Assembly: GCA_030607715.1 (NCBI GenBank) | Contig: JAUWJM010000041.1 | Coordinates: forward strand, 1 to 12,148 | Length of the DNA stretch: 12,148 nucleotides | DNA from: Candidatus Aerophobota bacterium | Lineage (GTDB): Bacteria; Aerophobota; Aerophobia; Aerophobales; B3-G15 | Reading direction: 5' to 3' | In this document: positions 1 through 5,750 of the stretch, in pieces | Numbering within the stretch: position 1 is the first letter of the stretch | How the letters are laid out: the number at the start of each line of letters is the position of its first letter | Notes under the pieces: generated by a model | Seen by the model: only the letters and a program-made list of their open reading frames with translations | Told to the model about the DNA's origin: nothing | Database searches by the model: none | Program-made: the position numbers and the translations under genes

Positions 1-910
1 CTGCAGGGTATTTCCCGGCACCAGGAGTTTGCATTCTTATACTTAATCCTCCCTCATCTTTAATCTCAATACCATTTTCAATCCCTTCAAGACGAGCTAA
101 ACCTCTATTTCGGGGAAGAAGAGCTGGATGAACTCGTGCTTCCAACTCATTTCCAACCTTTTTAGCAAGGGCAAGTAATTTTATTCTGTAACCCAGCTCT
201 TCAGTAAAGAGAATATCCTGGTAAGATATTCTCTCAATTCCCTCTACATATAAAGATTCAAGAGGAATGAAATAACCCAGGGCTAAACCTAATAAAATTA
301 TGAGTTTATGAGCAGTATCGTATCCTCTAATATCATTAGAAGGATCTGGCTCAGCATAACCAATCTCCTGCGCTCGCCTAAGAATAACGGGAAAGTCCTC
401 TCCTTTTTTTTCCATTTCGGTTAATAGATAATTACAGGTGCCGTTAAAAATTCCCAATAGTTCCTCTATCTTAGAGGGAGAGCTGGTTAAACTTTCGATC
501 AGACGGTAGCTAGCAATATTGGAGGCTCTTACTCCTAAGTAACAATTATTCTGTAGAGCTTTTTTAAAGATTTTACTTCCCACCTTTGCCAAAAGCGCTT
601 TGTTAGCTGTGACTACATTCTTACCTTTCTTTAAAGCTTCCAGAACAATTTCCTGTGCAGGATGAATCCCCCCCATTACCTCTACAACTGTATCAATATC
701 TGGATCATCCAGAATAGCTTTAGGATCAGAGGATAGAATCCTGGGAGAAATAGAAATTCTTCTTTTCTTATTTAAACTCCTCACCACTACTCTTTTTAAA
801 ACAAAGCTGTACTCTTTGCTTTTATCAGTTCCTCTCCTTAAAATCTCTATTATACCTCCTCCCACTGTTCCTAAACCAAAAATTCCGATATGGACAGACC
901 TTCTGGACAT
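1..910 (-). CDS. hom: Homoserine dehydrogenase, C-terminal part missing at window edge
   Basis: NADP-dependent homoserine dehydrogenase reduces aspartate semialdehyde to homoserine, the branch step to threonine and methionine in the cytoplasm. The first 303 residues are visible from ATG 910-908; the reading frame is open to the left edge. A Rossmann motif GLGTVGGG lies at residues 12-19, the VEVMGG strand at 76-81, TANK (conserved Lys104) at 101-104, FNGTCNYL at 155-162, and the substrate/catalytic segment EPDPSNDIRGYDTAHK at 187-202, keeping the family's Asp and Lys. VHP lies at 260-262 and the PGAG segment at 296-299. An AGGA ribosome site (921-918) sits 7 bases before the start. The usual EAxVxGGIP segment is replaced by RASNIASYR at 128-136, which is odd. 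The visible part covers the NAD-binding and catalytic domains; any C-terminal ACT domain would be outside the window. The gene is divergent from yidD. The family assignment is firm; activity is inferred. Confidence 0.88.
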   Translation of the reverse strand, partial: MSRRSVHIGIFGLGTVGGGIIEILRRGTDKSKEYSFVLKRVVVRSLNKKRRISISPRILSSDPKAILDDPDIDTVVEVMGGIHPAQEIVLEALKKGKNVVTANKALLAKVGSKIFKKALQNNCYLGVRASNIASYRLIESLTSSPSKIEELLGIFNGTCNYLLTEMEKKGEDFPVILRRAQEIGYAEPDPSNDIRGYDTAHKLIILLGLALGYFIPLESLYVEGIERISYQDILFTEELGYRIKLLALAKKVGNELEARVHPALLPRNRGLARLEGIENGIEIKDEGGLSIRMQTPGAGKYPA

Positions 911-940
911 TCTACTATCCTAAGCTATAATAATTTTCTT

Positions 941-969
941 ATTATAACAAAAAATAAAAGAGTTGACAA
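941..969 (-). promoter_or_regulatory. Promoter of hom (sigma70 type)
   Basis: On the minus strand a -35 box TTGTCA (969-964, 5 of 6 consensus bases) and a perfect -10 box TATAAT (946-941) are separated by 17 bp. Transcription would start near 934, leaving a leader of about 24 nt before the hom start codon. The -35 box overlaps that of the yidD promoter on the other strand. Confidence 0.7.
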
Positions 970-992
970 GAGCCTATAAAATGAAGTATAAT
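963..992 (+). promoter_or_regulatory. Promoter of the yidD-yidC-mnmE-cobU-cobS operon (consensus sigma70)
   Basis: A perfect -35 box TTGACA (963-968) and a perfect -10 box TATAAT (987-992) are separated by 18 bp. Transcription would start near 999, about 20 nt before the yidD start codon. Both hexamers match consensus exactly, so strong constitutive expression is likely. The -35 region is shared with the divergent hom promoter. Confidence 0.8.
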
Positions 993-1019
993 TAAAGCAA
1001 TAAATTATAGGAATAGCTA

Positions 1020-1232
1020 ATGCTAAAAAAGATGGGAAAATTAATGATTATTTTTTATCAAAGGGCGATTTCCCCTTGCTTTCCATCTTCTTGTAGATTT
1101 TACCCTACCTGCTCTCAATATACCTTTGAAGCTATAGATAAAAATGGATTGGGCAGGGGAGTTATTCTTGGAATAAAAAGAATTATCAGGTGTCATCCTT
1201 TCAACCCTGGAGGATATGACCCTATAAAATAA
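1020..1232 (+). CDS. yidD: Membrane protein insertion efficiency factor YidD
   Basis: YidD is a small, membrane-associated protein that assists YidC-dependent insertion of inner-membrane proteins. The 70-residue product shows the family hallmark almost completely: [20 protein letters not shown] at residues 12-31, then SQYTFEAI, and a C-terminal [13 protein letters not shown] segment; the conserved cysteines are present. Length is normal for the family (about 70-90). The ATG at 1020 is preceded by TAGGAA (1008-1013) at a good distance; an internal ATG at 1032 is a less likely start. It is the first gene of the operon, 11 bp before yidC, its usual partner. The normal upstream neighbours rpmH and rnpA are absent, with divergent hom in their place. 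Confidence 0.95.
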   Translation: MLKKMGKLMIIFYQRAISPCFPSSCRFYPTCSQYTFEAIDKNGLGRGVILGIKRIIRCHPFNPGGYDPIK

Positions 1233-1243
1233 AAAGGATAATA

Positions 1244-2773
1244 ATGAATAAAAATATAATATTGGCTATTGTTTTATCGGTGGCAATTATGGTTGTTTTT
1301 CAATTGTTTTTTTCCCCAAAAGTAGTGGTTCCTCCTGAATCAGTGGTTCCTCCTAAAAAAGAAGAAACACTACCTCTTCCCACAGAAGAAGAAGAAATCT
1401 TGTTACCTTCAATTGAGGCTCAGGAATTTTACTTAGAGAATTCTCAGATAAAAATAACTTGCAGTTCACAAGGAGGAGTAATTAAGTCCTGGTATTTAAA
1501 GGAGCAAAAAAAGGAATTGATTAAAGAGGGGGATGATGCTTTAAATATAAGCTTACTTCTTCCTGAGGGAGAAATAATTAACTTAAGAAATAAGATATTT
1601 CAGAGTGAGGAGGAAAAAAATAAAAGGATAATCTTTTCCTGGGAAGATAAGAATAAAGAAATCAAACTTACCAAGATTATGGAGATCCCTGAATATGGAT
1701 ATCAGATTCGAGTTAGCCTTTCTCTGGAGGATTTTCCTCTGGGAGGACAGTATCAACTTTCCTGGCCAATAAGAATAGGTGAAAAAATGGGAGGCGAGGA
1801 AAGATTAGCTTTTTGGCAAAACACTCTTTATGAGGAATTTCAAAAAAAAGAAGGAGGGGTAAGTTCTGAGTATGGCAAAGGAATAAAGTGGATAGGAATT
1901 CGAAAGAAAAAAGATATAGTTGTGCTTATGATTCCTTTAGCTTTACCTCTCAAGGGAGTCTTTCAGCTTGACTCCTGGTATTCCTGGGGTTTTAAGGATA
2001 ATCACTCTCAAAGTAAATGGATAATTTATGCCGGTCCTCAAAGCTACGGTTATTTAAGATTACTTAACAATCAAATAAAACAGATTATGGGTGAGGATTA
2101 TCAGCTTAACAAAGTTGAGAAACGAAGCATATGGGGTCAGCTTTCTGCAGGATTACAGTGGCTATTGTTTCTCTTTTACGGCTTTACTGGTAACTACGGG
2201 ATAGCCATTATTTTCTTAACTTTACTTATTTATGGGGTTCTTTCTCCCTTAACCTTTAAGCAATTTGAGTCTATGCATAAAATGCAGTTAATTCAACCAG
2301 AAATTCAAGCTATCCAAAAAAAATTTAAAAATGACCCTAAAAAGCTTCAAATGGAAATAATGAAAGTTTATAAAGAACACAAGGTTAGTCCTCTGTCAGG
2401 TTGTCTTCCTATGATTGTTCAACTGCCTATAATATTTATACTCTACCGTGCCCTGCTTGGTTTTCCTTTTTATGAAAATCCCTCCTTTCTCTGGATAAGT
2501 GATCTGAGCAAACCAAATGTTCCTCTTCTTTTAGCCTTAGGAGGGATGATGTTTCTCCAGCAAAGAATATCTCAAAAACTCCAGGCAGGACCTCAACAAC
2601 AGGCAGGAATGGCGAAGATGATGCAGTTTTTCCCACTTTTCCTCATTGTTATTCTGTGGTCCCTTCCTTCCGGGGTTATGCTTTATTGGTTTACCTCCAC
2701 GTCATTCTCCATAGTCCAGCAGTTCTTTATCAACAAAAAAACATCTGCTGTAAGAACAACAAAAAAGGCCTAA
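1244..2773 (+). CDS. yidC: Membrane protein insertase YidC (Gram-negative type)
   Basis: YidC is the Oxa1-family insertase that places membrane proteins in the inner membrane, alone or with SecYEG. The 509-residue protein has an N-terminal membrane anchor (about 5-24), an acidic proline-rich linker, a large periplasmic domain (about 55-300), and the conserved five-helix core from about 303 on: NYGIAIIFLTLLIY, then SPLTFKQFESMHKMQLIQPE and the cytoplasmic hairpin, SPLSGCLPMIVQLPI, and a final LPSGVMLYW segment. This is the diderm form; there is no lipobox Cys as in SpoIIIJ-type proteins. The start ATG 1244 follows AAGGATA. Aligned without gaps to E. coli YidC, the conserved groove arginine (Arg366 there) is Tyr330 here; the threonine four residues earlier (E. 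coli Thr362) is kept as Thr326. The C-terminal tail is short and basic. It is preceded by yidD and followed 9 bp later by mnmE, with no jag gene between. Confidence 0.96.
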   Translation: MNKNIILAIVLSVAIMVVFQLFFSPKVVVPPESVVPPKKEETLPLPTEEEEILLPSIEAQEFYLENSQIKITCSSQGGVIKSWYLKEQKKELIKEGDDALNISLLLPEGEIINLRNKIFQSEEEKNKRIIFSWEDKNKEIKLTKIMEIPEYGYQIRVSLSLEDFPLGGQYQLSWPIRIGEKMGGEERLAFWQNTLYEEFQKKEGGVSSEYGKGIKWIGIRKKKDIVVLMIPLALPLKGVFQLDSWYSWGFKDNHSQSKWIIYAGPQSYGYLRLLNNQIKQIMGEDYQLNKVEKRSIWGQLSAGLQWLLFLFYGFTGNYGIAIIFLTLLIYGVLSPLTFKQFESMHKMQLIQPEIQAIQKKFKNDPKKLQMEIMKVYKEHKVSPLSGCLPMIVQLPIIFILYRALLGFPFYENPSFLWISDLSKPNVPLLLALGGMMFLQQRISQKLQAGPQQQAGMAKMMQFFPLFLIVILWSLPSGVMLYWFTSTSFSIVQQFFINKKTSAVRTTKKA

Positions 2774-2782
2774 TGGATAATA

Positions 2783-4159
2783 ATGGATGACACTATAGTA
2801 GCCATTTCCACTCCTATTGGAGAATCAGGAATAGGAATTGTAAGAATAAGTGGGAAAAACTCTTTTCTCCTGGCTAAAAAAATCTTTACTCCTTCCAAAA
2901 AATCTAAAATTAACTGGTCATCCTCCTTTAAAATTCATTATGGCTGGGTAATTGATCCTGAGAATAGTGAGAGGATAGATGAAGTTCTCCTTACTTTAAT
3001 GAAGGCTCCCCGAACTTATACTAAGGAAGACATAGTGGAGATAAACTGTCATGGAGGACCGATACCCTTGCGGAAAACCTTAGAGATCTGTTTAAAGTTA
3101 GGAGCTCGTTTAGCTGAGCCAGGTGAATTTACCAAAAGAGCTTTTTTAAACGGGAGAATAGATTTAGCTCAGGCAGAAAGTGTTCTGGACATTATCCAGG
3201 CCAAAACAGAGAAGAGTTTACAATTGGCCCTCAAAGGTCTGAAGGGAGAATTATCTCAACGTATCTTTTCTTTAAAGGAAAAAATAATTGAATTTTTATC
3301 TTTCTTAGAGGCAGAATTAAATTTTTCTCAGGAAGAACTAAAGTTTCTTTCCAGAAAAGATAAGGAAAAGTATCTTAATAATATCCTTTCCTCCATCAAT
3401 TCCCTTTTAGAAGCATTTAGGACGGGGATGATTTATCGTGAGGGAGTTAAGGCTGTAATTGCAGGAAAAACAAACGTGGGTAAATCTTCTCTTTTTAATG
3501 CTCTTGCGCAGAGAGAAAGAGTTATTGTAACCCATATCCCTGGAACTACCCGGGATACAATTGAAGAAATTATAAATGTTAAGGGATTCCCTTTGCGCCT
3601 AATTGATACTGCTGGATTGAGGGGTGTAAAAGATCCAGTTGAAAAAGAAGGAGTTAGGAGAGCTTACGCCATAATTGAGGAAGCTGATATTGTTCTTTTA
3701 ATGTTAGATGGCTCAATTCCCTTAAATAAAGAAGATAGAGTAATACTAAATAGAGTAAAGAAAAAGAATCTGTTGGTTCTTTTAAATAAAGTAGATCTCC
3801 CCTCTAAGATTGATAAGGAAAAAGTAAAATCTCTCTTTCCTGAAAAGAGTTTACTAAAAATCTCAGCTACTAAGGGAACAAATTTAGAAAAACTAAAAAA
3901 GGAAATCACTCGGTTAATTTTAAAAGAAGTTACCCCTTCCTGTAACTCTTTTTTAATAAATATCAGACAAAAAGAGGCTCTTCAGTTAACCAAGAAAAGC
4001 ATTTTAAGAGCAGTGGAGGCGTTAATGCAGGGTTTATCTGAGGAGTTCCTTGCTATAGATCTTCAAGAAGGACTGAAGCATTTAAAAGAGATAACTGGAG
4101 AAGTTGTAGAAGATGAAGTTCTGGACCATATTTTTTCCAATTTTTGCATAGGAAAGTAA
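2783..4159 (+). CDS. mnmE: tRNA modification GTPase MnmE (TrmE)
   Basis: MnmE, with MnmG, modifies the wobble uridine (cmnm5U34) of certain tRNAs; it is a cytoplasmic, potassium-dependent GTPase. The 458-residue protein has the normal length and all parts: the N-terminal folate-binding domain (1 to about 120, with EINCHGG at 86-92), the helical domain, an inserted G domain and the invariant C-terminal CIGK. In the G domain the P-loop GKTNVGKS is at 228-235, the switch I segment GTTRDT at 254-259, DTAG at 275-278, NKVD at 335-338 and SAT at 361-363. The start ATG 2783 has a weak GGAT ribosome site, 9 bp after the yidC stop; a closer ATG at 2773 gives only five codons. mnmG is not in the window. 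The yidC-mnmE order is a widespread arrangement near the origin of replication, but no dnaA or oriC features are seen. Confidence 0.97.
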   Translation: MDDTIVAISTPIGESGIGIVRISGKNSFLLAKKIFTPSKKSKINWSSSFKIHYGWVIDPENSERIDEVLLTLMKAPRTYTKEDIVEINCHGGPIPLRKTLEICLKLGARLAEPGEFTKRAFLNGRIDLAQAESVLDIIQAKTEKSLQLALKGLKGELSQRIFSLKEKIIEFLSFLEAELNFSQEELKFLSRKDKEKYLNNILSSINSLLEAFRTGMIYREGVKAVIAGKTNVGKSSLFNALAQRERVIVTHIPGTTRDTIEEIINVKGFPLRLIDTAGLRGVKDPVEKEGVRRAYAIIEEADIVLLMLDGSIPLNKEDRVILNRVKKKNLLVLLNKVDLPSKIDKEKVKSLFPEKSLLKISATKGTNLEKLKKEITRLILKEVTPSCNSFLINIRQKEALQLTKKSILRAVEALMQGLSEEFLAIDLQEGLKHLKEITGEVVEDEVLDHIFSNFCIGK

Positions 4160-4166
4160 AATAGTA

Positions 4167-4688
4167 ATGGCTAAACTTATTTTTATAACCGGAGGAGTGA
4201 GAAGTGGGAAAAGCAAGTATGCGGTAAATCTTGCCAAAAATATTTCCAAAAATGTAGTTTTCTTAGCTACTGCTCTTCCTTTTAATGATCTGGAAATGAG
4301 AAAAAGAATCCAAACTCACCAAAAAAATCGTCCCTCTTGCTGGAAAACCATAGAAGAAGGAATGAATATCGTGCCTTTGCTCTCTCAACTTAACTGTCCT
4401 CAAAGAGTAATTATCATTGACTGCTTAACTCTTTTAATCTCTAATCTCTTGTTAAACAATGCAAAAGAGGAAGATATTATAAAGCAAATTGAAAAAATAG
4501 CGGACTGCGCTGGTAAATTTAATCAAACTACTATTGTAGTATCAAATGAGGTAGGCTGGGGAATAGTCCCAGAAAATCCCCTGGGAAGAAAATTTAGAGA
4601 TTTATCTGGAATGGCTAATCAAATAATGGCCAGAAAGGCTCAGGAGATATGGCTCACAGTTTGTGGAATCCCGGTTAGGATTAAATGA
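4167..4688 (+). CDS. cobU: Bifunctional adenosylcobinamide kinase / adenosylcobinamide-phosphate guanylyltransferase
   Basis: CobU phosphorylates adenosylcobinamide and then transfers GMP to it, giving AdoCbi-GDP for attachment of the lower ligand of B12. The 173-residue protein is close to the usual size (about 180). The P-loop GGVRSGKS lies at residues 9-16. The segment EMRKRIQTHQKNRPSCW follows; His51 aligns with the guanylylated His46 of Salmonella CobU. Further family segments are IIDCLTLLISNLL and VSNEVGWGIVPENPLGRKFR, and the protein ends in GIPVRIK. The ATG at 4167 comes 7 bp after mnmE, with GGAAAG inside the end of mnmE as ribosome site. Its stop codon overlaps the start of cobS (ATGA), implying coupled translation. 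Its place in a YidC-MnmE operon is unusual. Confidence 0.95.
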   Translation: MAKLIFITGGVRSGKSKYAVNLAKNISKNVVFLATALPFNDLEMRKRIQTHQKNRPSCWKTIEEGMNIVPLLSQLNCPQRVIIIDCLTLLISNLLLNNAKEEDIIKQIEKIADCAGKFNQTTIVVSNEVGWGIVPENPLGRKFRDLSGMANQIMARKAQEIWLTVCGIPVRIK

Positions 4689-5425
4689 AATTAAAACATT
4701 TTCTTTTAGCCTGGCAACTCTTAACTGTTATCCCCTTAAAACAGGTCTCTTCAGATAAAAAAGAGGACCTGTCTGCCTCTTTGATCTTTTTCCCCATAGT
4801 GGGTATAGTAATAGGACTTATCCTTAGCTTAATTAATTTAGCCGGATCAATTTTTTTCTCCTCTCTTGTTACCAATGCTCTTGTGCTAATCGCCTGGGTG
4901 TGGATCACAGGAGCTTTGCATTTAGATGGATTAGCTGATACCATTGATGGAATATCTGCCAAGGGGGATAAAAAAAGTATTTTAAGGGTAATGGAAGATA
5001 GTAATATAGGGGCTAAGGGAGTTGTTGGTTTAATCTGCATTTTGCTTTTAAAATTTGTTTTATTAACCCAGATAAATCCGGAGATAAAGTATCAAGTTTT
5101 AATTTATATCCCTGTAATTAGTAGATGGTCTATGGTATTAGGATCATACTTTGCCCCTTATGCCAAGAAAGAGGAAGGGATGGGTAAAGCTTATGTAGAT
5201 TTAGTGGATTTTAAAAAAGTTCTTTTGGCAACCTTAATAACTGCAAGTTCAGGGTTAGCTCTTTTAGGGTTATTTTCCCTGCCTTTTCTAGGGATAGCTT
5301 TACTAAGTATTTTTCTCTGGCTAACTTATCTTAAAAGAAAAATAGGAGGTATTACTGGAGATAGTTTGGGAGCAATGAATGAAACTGTTGAGACTCTGGG
5401 ACTATTTTCCTTTTGCCTGTGGTGA
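4685..5425 (+). CDS. cobS: Adenosylcobinamide-GDP ribazoletransferase (cobalamin synthase)
   Basis: CobS is the integral membrane enzyme that joins AdoCbi-GDP with alpha-ribazole (or its phosphate) in the last assembly step of cobalamin. The 246-residue product is strongly hydrophobic with about six membrane segments. Family motifs are all visible: LLTVIPL near the N-terminus, FFPIVGIVIG at 35-44, the metal-binding motif HLDGLADTIDG at 79-89, MEDSNIGAKG at 103-112, and GGITGDSLGAMNE at 221-233. The start ATG 4685 overlaps the cobU stop by 4 bp and has AGGA (4677-4680) upstream. It is the last gene of the operon. The cobT and cobC genes for the lower-ligand branch are not in the window, so salvage or completion from distant genes is assumed. 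Confidence 0.94.
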   Translation: MKLKHFLLAWQLLTVIPLKQVSSDKKEDLSASLIFFPIVGIVIGLILSLINLAGSIFFSSLVTNALVLIAWVWITGALHLDGLADTIDGISAKGDKKSILRVMEDSNIGAKGVVGLICILLLKFVLLTQINPEIKYQVLIYIPVISRWSMVLGSYFAPYAKKEEGMGKAYVDLVDFKKVLLATLITASSGLALLGLFSLPFLGIALLSIFLWLTYLKRKIGGITGDSLGAMNETVETLGLFSFCLW

Positions 5426-5430
5426 TCTCG

Positions 5431-5510
5431 TTTATCTCGTTGTTTCGTTAACTTTTTTACGCTTTCACGCATCTACACATTTATCCATCAACTCATTCAC
5501 GCATTTACCC
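5431..5510. repeat. Degenerate 8-bp tandem repeat array
   Basis: From 5455 to 5510 the sequence divides into seven consecutive octamers: TTTTACGC, TTTCACGC, ATCTACAC, ATTTATCC, ATCAACTC, ATTCACGC, ATTTACCC. Positions 2 (T), 5 (A) and 8 (C) are the same in all seven; position 6 is C in six. The consensus is roughly ATTYACNC. A further related unit, TTTATCTC, is at 5431-5438. The array is strongly pyrimidine-rich on the plus strand and ends just before the next promoter. An 8-bp period does not preserve a reading frame, so it is not coding. Function is unknown. Confidence 0.6.
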
Positions 5511-5516
5511 TTTTAT

Positions 5517-5544
5517 TTGACATTTTAAAAAAATAGTGTATAAA
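5517..5544 (+). promoter_or_regulatory. Promoter of the peptide-type ABC transporter operon
   Basis: A perfect -35 box TTGACA (5517-5522) and a -10 box TATAAA (5539-5544) are separated by 16 bp. Transcription would start near 5551, giving a leader of about 200 nt before the GTG start of the binding-protein gene. The leader contains the folds described separately. The spacing is slightly short, otherwise this is a good sigma70-type site. Confidence 0.65.
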
Positions 5545-5586
5545 TATATCAGTTTACCTCAGATGGGTACAAAAAATTTTTCAGAA

Positions 5587-5711
5587 GGGAGGTGATAAGC
5601 TTAATAGAAGAAGTAAACCCCGTAAGAGAACTTAAAAGGGGCTTTAAATTCCTCCCCAACTACTAATTTTTTTATTTCCACCCTTGGGGACGAAGCCTTT
5701 TTTCTCACGGG
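5587..5711 (+). promoter_or_regulatory. Structured mRNA leader, possible transcription attenuator
   Basis: Two exclusive sets of pairings can be drawn. Fold A: GGGAGG (5587-5592) with CCTCCC (5651-5656), enclosing a hairpin of AAACCCC (5615-5621) with GGGG-C-TTT (5638-5645) and TAAG (5623-5626) with CTTA (5631-5634), loop AGAA. Fold B: CCCGT (5619-5623) with ACGGG (5707-5711), GAG with CTC, then an 11-bp helix 5634-5644 with 5693-5703 (two G-U pairs), and TCCCCAA (5653-5659) with TTGGGGA (5684-5690). Fold B ends in a run of six T, as in intrinsic terminators; fold A uses the same bases and would block it. I do not recognise a known riboswitch class. The ribosome site of the next gene lies 26 nt further on. 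Confidence 0.5.
5634..5703 (+). terminator. Terminator-like hairpin in the leader
   Basis: The helix GGCTT (5640-5644) with AAGCC (5693-5697), topped by TCCCCAA with TTGGGGA, is followed directly by TTTTTT (5698-5703); an upstream AAAA (5634-5637) can pair with that run. The apical loop is long (24 nt). It may attenuate the transporter operon and also serve as the end of the cobS operon, since no other terminator is visible after cobS. Confidence 0.45.
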
Positions 5712-5750
5712 ATAAATCTTGAAGAAAATCTTAAAAAAGGAGAGTGTAAA

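Noticed and set aside
911..1019. A DnaA-box cluster or replication origin next to the yidC operon, as in many bacteria
   Set aside because: No DnaA-box-like 9-mers such as TTATCCACA are seen in the intergenic region, and dnaA, rpmH and rnpA are absent.
2436..2636. Short antisense frames in yidC and similar ones at 3664-3909, 8591-8812 and 9488-9679
   Set aside because: All are opposite to well-supported genes, short and without recognisable features.
4681..5040. A 119-codon minus-strand open frame opposite cobS
   Set aside because: It lies fully antisense to a clearly recognised gene, has no family motifs and no ribosome site of note; it is a by-product of the cobS codon pattern.
5431..5510. 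A CRISPR array or a short protein-coding repeat
   Set aside because: Units are 8 bp and degenerate without spacers, and the period would shift the reading frame at each unit.
5587..5711. A known riboswitch (cobalamin, THF, fluoride or guanidine class) in the transporter leader
   Set aside because: I compared the visible segments with the conserved cores I know and found no convincing match; only the pairing pattern supports regulation.
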